Assembly: GCA_963921795.1 (NCBI GenBank)
Contig: OY997658.1
Location: forward strand, 52,359,812-52,423,811
Length of the DNA: 64,000 bases
Reading direction: 5' to 3'
From: Nannobrachium achirus
Lineage: Eukaryota > Chordata > Actinopteri > Myctophiformes > Myctophidae
The notes below the pieces were generated by a model. It had not been told where the DNA came from, ran no database searches, and worked only from the letters and a program-made list of their open reading frames with translations. The position numbers and the translations under genes are program-made. Positions 1 to 9,641 of this stretch are shown here, piece after piece (positions within the stretch are counted from its first letter, which is position 1; each line of letters opens with the position of its first letter).

Positions 1-312
1 ATGGATGGCATCGATGCCACATGCTTTGCCACTCTTCAGGGTTTGGATGGCGGCTTTAACCTCAGCAGAGTCAGGGGGTTGATGTTAATTTCCAGGATAT
101 CATCTGTTGTTGTGTTGGCTGGTTGTTCTGGCTCAGGGAGGTTGAGTACTTCCTGGAAGTGTTGAACCCATCTGGCTGCTTGCTCGCACTCTGTTGTACA
201 GATGTTCGCCATTCTTGTCCATAACATGGGTAGTTCGGTTTGTACATTTTCCACAGAGTCGCTTGGTAATCTTGTACACTGGCATGTTCTAACTGTGTGC
301 CAAATGTCATGC
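1..312 (-). pseudogene. LINE (RTE-like) endonuclease-RT linker fragment, frameshifted
   Basis: Read on the minus strand, three frames in succession give one recognisable non-LTR retrotransposon segment. First comes ITKRLCGKCTN...HVMDKNGEHLY (about 295-210), then ARWVQHFQEVLNLPEPEQP in the 36..254 frame, then SAEVKAAIQTLKSGKACGID, which runs off the window edge. Segments of this kind join the APE endonuclease to the reverse transcriptase, and LKSGKACGID is the usual start of the RT domain. At least two single-base shifts (near 80 and near 205) separate the frames, so this is a dead copy. The element continues beyond position 1. RTE/CFDP2-like assignment is by resemblance only; another APE-class LINE clade is possible. 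Confidence 0.75.
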
Positions 313-524
313 TTTTATCGTAAAGTGCACAATTCCATCAAAATACTGCCCAAAACGCCCGGACTATATGAGGGTTCAGCCCCTAAACCATTGGATTTAA
401 AGTAATACATTTGTCTTTTTCTATGATTTTGTGATTTCTTTAATTTTGTATTTGTCTTTTTATGACAATACAAACCATATTGTCTATACACATACAGCAG
501 AGGGGGGGAGGGGGGTGGGAGAGA
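313..524. other. unassigned AT-rich spacer
   Basis: No gene or recognisable repeat is seen. The stretch is AT-rich and ends in a G-rich purine tract (about 498-524) that runs into the CAAA microsatellite. Confidence 0.5.
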
Positions 525-568
525 GAAAAACAAACAAACAAACAAACAAACAAACAAGCAAACAAACA
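525..568. repeat. (CAAA)n microsatellite
   Basis: About ten CAAA units with one G interruption near 557. Open frames through it are low-complexity artefacts. Confidence 0.9.
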
Positions 569-729
569 TCACACAGGGGAGAAAGATATTGAGAATGCTA
601 AAGTGGTAAGGGAACCCCACATGTCAAGAACCACTGATGAAGAAAGAGAAACAACAAAGATCGTGAACATGAGAAGTAAATGTGTGTGCAGAGAATATAC
701 ACAAGATAGAAAGGATGCAATTGTCATGG

Positions 730-731
<2 letters not shown>

Positions 732-782
<51 letters not shown>
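732..782. repeat. (GA)n microsatellite
   Basis: About 25 uninterrupted GA units. The RERERE and SLSLSL peptides read from it are artefacts. Confidence 0.95.
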
Positions 783-784
<2 letters not shown>

Positions 785-1293
785 CCCTAATGAATGTGCT
801 GCTGACTGAGTCACTTTGTGACTTGTGTCACTCTCTGATTACAGATGTGGATAAGAAGGTAAGGCAGTAATTAATCCCCACAAAAACCATTAGGCTATTA
901 ATTATATTTAACTTCACTTCATACTTCGCTGTATAAAATAAATAAATGAAACCCTGAACATGCTAATCACTTAGACTCAGCACGCTCTCAAGATGAAATA
1001 GTCAAAGATTCAAAGAAAAAGTGAATACATACAATTATCATGCCTTAAACCGACTAAGGCACACTATTTGCATGTATATGTGATCCATTTGCATTCCTGT
1101 GATCCTCGGATCGCACCCTGGTGCAATTTAACATTCCTTTCTTATCGGCAATGCATCAAGTCAATACAACACAGCTTTGAATGTGGATTAAGGAGGCCTG
1201 CCTCAACTGCTAAGCATTTACGTGTCAAGGAATCATCTACTGTAGGTAAATGTAATTTTATTTGCTTATAGTTTGACGTGGATTTTACTATGA

Positions 1294-1296
<3 letters not shown>
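783..1296. other. unassigned spacer
   Basis: AT-rich sequence with frequent stops in all frames. No feature is recognised. Confidence 0.5.
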
Positions 1297-1356
<60 letters not shown>

Positions 1357-1402
1357 TGCGTGCGTGCGTGCGTGCGTGCGTGCGCGTGCGTGCATGCTTG
1401 CG
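1297..1402. repeat. compound (TG)n-(TGCG)n microsatellite
   Basis: About 29 TG units run into a TGCG tetranucleotide stretch, one of several compound TG/TGCG arrays in the window. Confidence 0.95.
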
Positions 1403-2253
1403 CACTACTACATTGTACAGTGGGTAGAGAGGGGCTTAATATCCTCCTCCTCTGCAATCTCAAAGCCGAACCGTGGGGCTTGATAAATGATCCAGGGATC
1501 AGAGAAATCCACCGGCAGATAGCTTCCTTCCCATTCTGTGGCCAGTCAAAGAGAGGAAGTGTCAGCTTTTTCACCCACTGAGTGATTTAGACTGCCATGG
1601 GAGAGGGAAATTGATGAGTGCCTTTGAGATTTATGACGCTTTCCTTTGCACATTAAATAAAAACTTTCTAACATGCTCTGAGAGCTGCTTTGAAAACGTA
1701 ATCCTACGGTGAAGTCACAAATAAATAGGAGGAGGAAAGGACAAGGACAGCTCATTGAATCTCTGCCCAGGACAACAAGTCCCATACACAGCTCCTGCTG
1801 AACGCACTATATGCACCGCAACATCACATATTACACCAAGAACATACCAGGGAGTAGTTTTATGTTCCTAAAAAAACAGAACACAAGTTGAGAACGCAGT
1901 ACCCGTTGTTAGAGCACCCAGGGCAGTACCTGCGTGTGCTGGCCTATACTCTGCAGGTCAGTTCTGAAAGCATTCCCCGCCCGTTTGTGTTGTACTTGTT
2001 GTACAGTACTTGTTATCAGAGTACCCGTTGTACCCGTTCTCATAGTACCCACAACCACACGACCGATCAGCTAAATATGGATATATGGGGACCCCTGGTA
2101 TCGTAAAGAACTCCTGATGTCATGTTGGCGACATATGTGAGCATACATAAACACAAATGGAGTTCTATTGTAGGCTACACGCTACCACTTATATCGCCAC
2201 AGCGACTCAAACATGACGCAAAGCCCTACCAATCCGATGGGGTCCGATGGGGT
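1403..2253. other. unassigned spacer with degenerate short repeats
   Basis: No gene is recognised. Around 1895-2050 variants of a GTACCCGTTGT/GTACTTGTTGT motif recur several times, which looks like a decayed short tandem array. Confidence 0.4.
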
Positions 2254-2281
2254 CCAACCTGACCCGATGGGGTCAGGTTGG
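2254..2281. repeat. perfect 12-bp stem hairpin
   Basis: CCAACCTGACCC, a GATG loop, then GGGTCAGGTTGG form a perfect inverted repeat. Two GGGTCCGAT-type direct repeats precede it. No T-tract follows, so it is not presented as a terminator. Confidence 0.8.
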
Positions 2282-2459
2282 CCAATCAGGAAAGCCGATG
2301 CCTACACCCACCCAACACACAGAGATTTGGTGCGTCTTCCACAGACCCGCGGACAGACATTTTTTTTTTTCACTTCTCTGACAAATATTACACAAATACC
2401 GGCTATTCAGCTTCAGGTCCCTTGGGATGGTTGACATACTGTGTGACTATAGTTACATA

Positions 2460-3165
2460 TTAAAGGGATATTTCACTTTCAAAAAGACTTTTGGTAATTT
2501 TATCATCTAATCAGGCTTTTATGAACACCCTGAACAGATTTGAATTTGCCTGATTCAATATTTAGAATAGATATTTGATGTAAATGTTGTCAGTCCTCCT
2601 CCTCCAAAAAACATTTTTTTTTTTCTTCTGGTAACTCATTACTACCCTCCTAATACGTTTTTTTTTTTTACTTTTTGAGCGGTGCAAACCGCTCCTATAA
2701 GTGTCCGTAGCCTTTTTCCTCAGCGTTTTGCCATAGTAAAATGTGTGTACGTAGCATCATGTTTGTCTAGTGATGTCATATGTCGTATGTCTGTAGCTTC
2801 TTTCCTCAACGTTTTGCCATAAAACGTGCCACCGCTCACTTCACATTGGGTGTGATTTTTTCATTTATTTTTAATAATTCTTTGGGAAAATGAAAAAAAT
2901 AAAAATAAAACAAAAGATTATTAAAATGAAAAAAGTTATATATATATATATATATATATATATAGCAAGCACATATTAGGAGGGTAGTATGAGTCACCAG
3001 AAAAAAATAATGGGTGTTTTTAATGAATCTATCATGGTTAAAATGGAGTTTGCAGTTACAATTGGTGATTAAAAACTAAAATTATTTAAAATTAAATTTT
3101 AAAAATTTAAAAACTGGTGTTCATAAAAGCCTGATTAGATAAAATGACCAACATTTTTTTTTTTT
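2460..3165. mobile_element. foldback / MITE-like element with patchy inverted arms
   Basis: A block at 2495-2536 (TAATCAGGCTTTTATGAACA) returns inverted at 3120-3155. A second block at 2628-2660 (ACTACCCTCCTAATA) returns inverted at 2966-3003, so the arms are nested as in a foldback element. The left edge reads TTAAAGGGATATTTCAC, like non-autonomous TTAA-target elements. The right edge is blurred by a long T tract (3155-3178). Inside are a (TA)n run (2936-2964) and an ~83-bp direct repeat of a CGTTTTGCCATA-containing unit (2707-2735 and 2790-2821). No transposase is seen. Confidence 0.6.
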
Positions 3166-3178
3166 TTTTTTTTTTTTG

Positions 3179-3885
3179 CATAACCTTTGCTTCCCATTTT
3201 TGTCATCAACACAGCAGTCCAAGTAGACGTTCATTTGAATAAACAGTTCTGTGCAATTGGGTGCAATAGGGCAACTAAATGTCAGAGAGATCAGCACAGG
3301 CCTTCCTTGAATCGTTTCAGTGAGCTTATGCAACAGAGTGGAAACAGGGAGGGTGCATGGGTTTCCTAATGGAAGGATTTCACTCACTCCAAATAAATGA
3401 ATAAACTATACAAAAAAAAAAAAAGGCTGACTTGAGCTCACATCATCCCGTTGTTGAATATATTCATTTCATACATTAAACATGACATTCAATGTATCTA
3501 CAGTATTCACATAGACCTATTGCTTTACAGAGCCTACAGTAACAGTACAGTAAAATGAACCGAGGCTGCTAGGATTTGCTTTCCATTTACATTCAGCCAT
3601 TAGCCAATGCTCTTAAATGGAATAACTGAGTGAGAGAGTGAGTGAGTGAGTAAGGGAGCGAGCAAGGAAGTATGGGTGCTTGTTTAAGGTTTCTTGGACA
3701 CTTTGATGAGACGTGCCGAATGGCCAATCCCAATAAATAGACACACACGCATACAAGCACACATACAAACATGCCCACACACACACAGATCCAAAAATAA
3801 ACACTGTATTGTAAAAAATAAATAAAAAAAGAAGTAAAAAGTAAAGTAATTTTTTGGCTCACGTTATCACTGAATAGAAATGCTA
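3179..3885. other. unassigned spacer
   Basis: No gene is recognised. It includes poly-A near 3411-3424, a short GTGA run near 3628-3650 and a degenerate CA-rich stretch near 3740-3790. Confidence 0.4.
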
Positions 3886-4149
3886 TTATGATATATCCCA
3901 CTGTAACCTACCTCTCTTCACCTCATAAACTAAGGACACCGGACTGTGATTCATTGACATTTTCCCCCTTATGGTCAGACCATATTGTCTGGGGCCCAGT
4001 TTTAATCTTCTCACCTTATTGCCTGCAGAAATAATGTCATCCCCATCTGAGACTCCTGGCCCTAAAATGTAAATCATTCTATTCACTACCATGTGCTGAA
4101 TACTAAACAACTCTGTAAGGCCTAGCGCATCAAATTGCCCACCATTCAA
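3886..4149 (-). pseudogene. possible L1/Tx1-like endonuclease C-terminal remnant
   Basis: An 87-codon minus-strand frame contains NRMIYILGPGVSDGDDI and, later, NHSPVSLVYE. These weakly resemble the RIDY(F/I)L and SDHxPV blocks near the end of an L1-type APE endonuclease, with the SDH motif degraded. The frame is preceded by a stop and carries no other domain. A chance open frame remains quite possible. Confidence 0.3.
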
Positions 4150-4479
4150 GTTGGCAAGCTATGGTGGACACAATTGTTTATTTTGAAACGATCGTTTTTA
4201 CGCAAGCGTGTGTTACAGTAGCTTACTGGATGTTACAATTCAGCAGGACAACAGAACTGATGTGCAATGTGGGGTAGAATGATTGGCATTTTAATATGGC
4301 CTATTAAATGATCAAACTAACATTTGTTGTGAAAATAAGCTACTGGCTACTAGTTTGATAAAACATTTGTAGTTTCTTGACGTATTCAAAAAGCATTGAA
4401 CTGTGCGTGTGTGTGTGCGTGCGTGCGTGCGAGAGAGACTTTCAAAAAGAGGATCAGCACCATAGACAGTGGTCTCGCT
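4150..4479. other. unassigned spacer
   Basis: No feature beyond a short GTGC-rich patch near 4403-4430. Confidence 0.4.
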
Positions 4480-4519
4480 TAGAATAGAGTACTGGGGTGG
4501 AGAATAGAGTACTGGGGTG
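4480..4519. repeat. 20-bp tandem duplication
   Basis: AGAATAGAGTACTGGGGTGG occurs twice head to tail without change, flanked on both sides by an imperfect ATCAGCACCAT repeat. Confidence 0.85.
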
Positions 4520-4814
4520 GAGAATCAGCACCATGGACAAATCCCTTAGGGCACCAGGGCATGTAATGTCATTTATTTGATTGCATAGTTGTAGTAGCCC
4601 AATTACGTGGTATGGTAAAGTAGTAAAGTTTTTTAAACTAGCAGAGATGTAGGTCGATAGACTGACAACACACTAAACAATATAATGGAGTTTAAAACAT
4701 TCGCTCATCTGCCGAGGCAGCCGTGAGGTTTCCCTGTGTGTGTGCGCACTGTGAGAGAAAGAGAGCTGATATGCAGCGGCAGGAATACGAGGAATGCAGC
4801 ATGGTTCTCTCTCT

Positions 4815-4820
4815 CACACA

Positions 4821-4876
<56 letters not shown>
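4815..4876. repeat. (CACG)n-(CA)n microsatellite
   Basis: CGCA tetranucleotides followed by about 19 CA units, then a short CAG run. Confidence 0.95.
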
Positions 4877-4877
<1 letters not shown>

Positions 4878-5344
4878 CAGCAGCAGTGACGCTCCGTGGT
4901 GACAAGTGAGACAGAGCCCGTTGGCCTCTTGTTTGAACGTTCTATTAACGCTTTCAATGCCACCTTTTCACCACTAGAGGGCGCCCAATGGCCATAGAAA
5001 ACCTCATCCACAAGCGTTGTAACAGCACAAGCCGTGCGCAACCATGACAAGCCTGAACACTTTCCTTTGTGTCATCAACAGGGACAGGATCAAGTTAGCT
5101 TGAAGTTAGCTATTGGCTACCAAGCATTTTAGAAGCCCTATTTTCGGCGATTTAGCCATGATTAAACCTTGCACACCTCATGGATATGCATGGAACAGAG
5201 AAAATGAGCTCTAAAGATCCTGGATTGCATTGGAGTGGATGGTAAATATCGGCGGCGCGACGCTCTCGCGGGCCGTGTAAACAATTATTTTTATTTTTTT
5301 TAAAGCCAAACTAGTTCGGGATAGGCACCCAGGACGGTCCAAAT

Positions 5345-5366
5345 TATCCCGAACTAGTTCGGGATA
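5345..5366. repeat. 22-bp perfect palindrome with a direct-repeat partner
   Basis: TATCCCGAACT is followed immediately by its exact reverse complement. The right half plus GGCAC also occurs as a direct repeat at about 5310-5328, so ACTAGTTCGGGATAGGCAC is present twice about 42 bp apart. Confidence 0.85.
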
Positions 5367-5666
5367 GGCACTAAAGCAGTTAATATTTTTATCCAGAACT
5401 AGCTTATTTAGTAACTGAATATAGGCGTATTTCTCACCTATAGACGCTATTTTAGATTATAGGTTTCCGAATGCGCTCCTGTTAAAACTACCTGTTTTGT
5501 CTCGTCAAAAGCAAGCTGACCAGCATAGAGTTGAGTGACAGGTACCTTGGACACGCTCATTTGCATAAAAATAAAGCTGCATGGTTTTAACCAAGCTGCA
5601 TGGTTTTTTAGCTTGCTTATTTGTATAGCTTGCTTTATATAGTCTGAACAGAGCTTAACTCTGTAA

Positions 5667-5668
5667 CT

Positions 5669-5720
<52 letters not shown>

Positions 5721-5722
5721 TC
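5667..5722. repeat. (CTTT)n microsatellite
   Basis: About 14 CTTT units; the opposite strand reads as a KERKKER peptide artefact. Confidence 0.95.
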
Positions 5723-5910
5723 AGCAGCCATGCTGGACACAGGATGCAAATGTATGAGTATTGCATTTATTTGGATTTCTCTTCCAGACTATTAGATGAG
5801 TGGTTTTCAACCGGTGGTCCGGGGACCACCAGTTGTCCTTGATGGGGTTCCAGGTGCTCCCCAGCTAAATGATGGTGGGATGGTAACCAAATCAACCCTT
5901 TAATAGATCT

Positions 5911-5970
5911 TTAACTCTTGAGAGTGTAAAATGAAACCAAATGGACCCATGTTACTCTCTCAAGAGTTAA
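5911..5970. repeat. 60-bp hairpin with TTAA ends
   Basis: TTAACTCTTGAGAG at the left end is matched exactly by CTCTCAAGAGTTAA at the right, separated by about 32 bp. It may be a very small MITE inside the hAT-like element. Confidence 0.7.
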
Positions 5971-6087
5971 ATTATTGTTAAACATCTGCATTACTTAATT
6001 TACAAGAAATCTACACAATTAGAGAATGTTGATTTCTTTATTTATTTTTATGATTTTTTGACTGTTATCTCTCCTATGGTACCACTT

Positions 6088-7026
6088 GCCTGGCTCCAGC
6101 CCATAGACCTGCCCACTCTCTGAGCGGACTGGTTCTCTTGGTCTGGTGTTGTCATATGACGCTTAACTTGATATGGTATCTTGTCGTACCAGCCAATGAA
6201 ATCAATGCAAGACGGAGGAGGGGGTGGGTCTAACTTTTGAAAATCAACAGAAACAGTGGAGGGGGGAGCTCGTAGCCTGATCTCAGACTCAGCTCACGCA
6301 GTAGTCTGAAGCTGTGCCCTATTCTAAGCGATTTACGGGGGAGGGACTTTTTTGCGAGCGCGCACGCGCGCATCAACCCGCGAGTGATCGCGACGTGCGG
6401 TGATCGAGACGCACGGTGGACGCGACGCACGGTCGCGGAGTGTGTGAGGGATTGTGTGTGTGTGTCTGTCTGTGCCAGTGACTGAACTGCGACCAGAAAC
6501 ATGTAATCAACATTAACAGCTTGGTGAAATCAGCGTGCGTGTGCGTGTGTGTGACTTCCTCAGCCTGCCTGTGTGTGTGTGAACTTCGTTTGAATCGTTT
6601 CAACTGCTGCGCGGATTGGATATTCGTTAGACCCACCCCCACCCCCCGCGCTCATTGGAGCAGCCGAAAATAAAAAACGATTCCTGTACTCAGCTCCAGA
6701 CCAGAGAAAGAGTCCACTCTGAGAGTGGGCAGGGTCTATGGTCTGGAAGCAGGCTAGGGAGCTCGGCCAAAGCTCTTAATTGCTCCCTTTGAACTTCAAA
6801 GGGAGGTTGTGCACACCTCGTTAGCATCAAAGACAACGACCTGTTTGATGCCTGTCATAGAGGGGAGGGGGAGGGGGGAATGTTTTTGTGTACACAAAAG
6901 TCAAACACACACAACCCTTCCCACCAGATCTCTTGTGATTGGGAATTTAAAATCCCCTCCCCTTTGAAATCTCTTGTCAATCGGACAATGTCAGACTAAA
7001 GCTCAGCGCAGAGTCTGAAATCAGGC
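6088..7026. mobile_element. insert with two interleaved inverted-repeat pairs
   Basis: TATGGTACCAC occurs just before 6088 and again from about 7026, as expected of a target duplication around an insert. Inside, arm A (6090-6150, CATAGACCTGCCCACTCTC) returns inverted at 6690-6757, and arm B (6274-6315, TAGCCTGATCTCAGACTC) returns inverted at 6980-7026. The order is A-B-A'-B', not the nested order expected from one insertion inside another. The middle is CG-rich (6350-6430) with GTGTG patches. No coding capacity is recognised. Confidence 0.6.
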
Positions 7027-7156
7027 TATGGTACCACATCAATAAAGCATGGAATTGTGGACCAAATCTTATCCAATAATAACAAAATATTCTAAGTTTT
7101 GGGTCTCTGAATAAATAATGGTCCTTGATATAAAAAAAAAAGGTTGGAAACCACTG

Positions 7157-7593
7157 TAATAGATGATAGATTGGACAATTTAATCCAACCTCTATGGATG
7201 ACCAAGATTTTTGGAGAATTCAAATTGTTGGCTAATAGCCAATAGGCAAAGTATTCTTGGCTAAGAACCCCACAATCAATTGCACTAGCCCCGCTAACCT
7301 TTCCTTTAATGTGTGTGCCCATGTGTGTCTATGTATCGTGTGTGCAGTGCACCCATGCTGTAAGTATAGGTCCCCCCTCGGGTAAAAAGTTAGATTGATT
7401 AGCGATGAGGTCATAATTGCTGAGTGAATCACGCCTACAGTTAATCAATCTTTGCGCGAAGGATGAATACGTTGGGTGAAAAAGGACAATACTTCATGAG
7501 GTGATGCACGGCTGATAGAGGACATATTCATTCATCACGGCCGGCTCTCCTTGATGGATGTGCGGGCATCAATGGTGACCCAATCCATCAGTC

Positions 7594-7594
<1 letters not shown>
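7157..7594. other. unassigned spacer
   Basis: No gene or repeat is recognised. Confidence 0.4.

Positions 7595-7647
<53 letters not shown>
7595..7647. repeat. (GA)n microsatellite
   Basis: About 26 GA units followed by a G run. Confidence 0.95.
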
Positions 7648-7654
<7 letters not shown>

Positions 7655-7960
7655 AGGTCAGCTTTGAAGATCAAAGTCAGGCACTCCCTACACATTAGTG
7701 AAGGTCCACCGGGGGTATGGTCAAGGCCCAGATAGGTTTTAAAAGGGTTATCAAGAGCTAATTACCTGCTTTGAGTCACCTTGAAGTATCTATTTGTCCC
7801 ATCATCTGTAGGCTTAATAGGCATGGGAAGACTCAGAATAGACATGGCAAAATTTTGTTGAATGATGGTGGTTATCCGTTCACATTTCCCAATTGTATAT
7901 CCCTGTACTTAAAGACCATTATGTGATGTTTCTTTACACCCCTTCTATAAATAAACCAAT

Positions 7961-7963
<3 letters not shown>

Positions 7964-8006
<43 letters not shown>
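7964..8006. repeat. (GA)n microsatellite
   Basis: About 21 GA units, 320 bp from a second GA array. Confidence 0.95.
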
Positions 8007-8011
<5 letters not shown>

Positions 8012-8146
8012 TGATTATAGATCAAGTCAATAGTTTTGAATTGAATTGAAAAGTACATTCAGTACCGTTTCAAAAGGCAACAAACGAGCATAATGCATCA
8101 ACAGAGGCGCTATGCCTATTGTCTCCAGTGGACTCTGTCTATAATT

Positions 8147-8605
8147 GTTCTCTGACCTCTGAGGACTTTTCCAGGGAGGGTCGCTTGTGGCGTCTTGCTG
8201 TGTCTCCTCTTGTTCTTGTTTTATTTGCAGTGACAAATGGACACTTATTGTTTGGCCCTGCACTATTGGGTTGTGTTGGTATTATTGAGTATTGCTGCTT
8301 TTGACATGGCGGTGAATACAGCACTGACTAGCATTGACTGTTATGAACACTTTTGTTTGGCACTCCATTGTTAAGCGGTGCTTTAAGTTTTGCTATTTGT
8401 GTTGTGACGTGAGCGTTGACAGTTTTTTTTACACTTTATGTATATATTCTTCTTTTATTGTGCCTTGCTCTTTTTGACTGTACACTACAGTACTTTTTTA
8501 TTCATACTCTGTAACTTTGTTATCCTTAAACTGCTGTGCTGCCTCTGGGCGACTGATTTTCCCCCTTATAATAAAGGGATAATAAAGGTATCTATCTATT
8601 CTTAT
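8147..8605 (+). mobile_element. 5'-truncated LINE, 3' UTR only
   Basis: Shared blocks run in the same order as the 3' UTR of the longer LINE at 31.9-32.36 kb. They include TGACCTCTGAGGAC, TGCACTATTGGGTTGT, CTAGCATTGACTG, CTTTATGTATATAT, CTGTAACTTTGT, CTGCTGTGCTGCC and the tail TTCCCCCTTATAATAAAG with ATCT-type repeats. The copy lacks all coding sequence, as expected of 5' truncation during target-primed reverse transcription. It is fairly diverged from the other copy. Confidence 0.8.
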
Positions 8606-8687
8606 CTCTAAGAGCCCCACACCCTGCTATCTTTGCACCTGGAAATTAATGAAAAAAGTAAATTTCACGAGATTTTAAATCATGTAT

Positions 8688-8870
8688 AAGGGCACGGTCA
8701 CACAGCACTTTTATTCTACCTATGAGGGTGGATTCTGCCAATGCATTTCAATTGGAATGGAGGGGCTTGCCTCCATTTGTGCATTGCTGCCCAAAAACGC
8801 TCCATAACCATTAAAATGCATTGGCAGAATTGGTCCTCATAGGCCTAAGTTGAATAAAAAGTGTGCCCTT
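8688..8870. mobile_element. 183-bp inverted-repeat MITE
   Basis: AAGGGCAC at the left is matched by GTGCCCTT at the right. Long subterminal arms also match inverted, for example GATTCTGCCAATGCATTT against AAATGCATTGGCAGAAT. The spacer is about 60 bp. ATGTAT lies close to both ends, but an exact target duplication could not be fixed. No coding capacity. Confidence 0.75.
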
Positions 8871-9034
8871 AATGTATTAAAAAAAACTTTTGAAAATAGC
8901 AGAACTACAAGTTCATGAATTGTGACCTTGTAGTTTGGCTAATAGCCTAAAAGTATATAGGACTGAAGTGGTTACTGTTTGTTTTGTAAGAATAATCAAA
9001 ATCTACAAAGTAACTATAACTACAGTTTTCAAAT

Positions 9035-9150
9035 AATTGTTGAGGATTAAAACTATAATGTTTACCTCTTTAAGATGTAGTGGGGTAGAAGTAAAAGTAG
9101 GCTACTGCAAATTGGAAATGCTCCAGTAAAGTAAAAAATACCTCATGTTA
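9035..9150 (-). mobile_element. degraded fragment of the GTAA/AGTAAAAGTA hAT-like repeat
   Basis: The AGAAGTAAAAGTA, CCAGTAAAGTA and TACCTCATGTTACTT pattern resembles, inverted, the body of the hAT element at 41.5-42.5 kb. No ends are visible. Confidence 0.4.
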
Positions 9151-9299
9151 CTTAACACATCGGGTGCCCAGGATTATTCAAGATTTAATCGGCTGTTGCC
9201 ATGGAAACCTGCCATTTTACCTTGTTTTGAAGGTCCAGCGAAAAAGTAATCAGAGTAAATGTAATCCGAGTATGTCCTGGCCGGCGATTTTGTAACAAG

Positions 9300-9641
9300 T
9301 TTCCCCGGTTGGACGTAGCGTGTGGAAGGAACACGTTATTCCAACCAGTTATTTTCCCCTCCATCAGGCGCGATGGCTGGCCAGGGGGAGGCAGTATAGA
9401 GACGAGGATAACTGCATGTTTTTGTGAGGGTACCTACCCTAGGGGACACAAGGAGAACATGCAAACTCCACACAGAAAGGCCCTTTTGCCAACCCACCTA
9501 GGGTATGGGCACTGATAACGTGGAGGAGAGAACACGCCCACAGCACCCACAGCGCCCCCAGCGCCCCCAGCGTCCCCATAATCGAACCCAGGACCTTCTG
9601 GCTGTGAGGCGACAGCACTAGCGACTGCGCCACCATGCCCC
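9300..9641 (-). mobile_element. tRNA-derived SINE, copy 1
   Basis: The minus strand begins with a pol III promoter-like head: TGGCGCAGTCGCTAGTG resembles box A and GGTCCTGGGTTCGATT resembles box B. The TTTCTGTGTGGAGTTTGCAT block shared by many teleost SINEs follows. A shorter relative lies at 59747-59965 in the same orientation and shares even the distal GTTGGACGTAGCGTGTGGAA block. A small GCGCCCCCA minisatellite (about 9540-9575) interrupts it. It is unlikely to be a working tRNA gene because the fold continues into SINE body. Confidence 0.75.

Larger units (their letters stand above)
5798..7156. mobile_element. non-autonomous hAT-like element, about 1.36 kb
   Basis: The ends are inverted copies of (C/G)AGTGGTTTTCAACC and GGTTGGAAACCACTG, the classic hAT terminal motif. 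The flanks TATTAGAT (5790-5797) and TAATAGAT (7157-7164) are an 8-bp target duplication with one mismatch, the length hAT transposases make. No transposase frame is present. The interior contains a 60-bp inverted repeat at 5911-5970 and the inserted block at 6088-7026. Confidence 0.75.
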
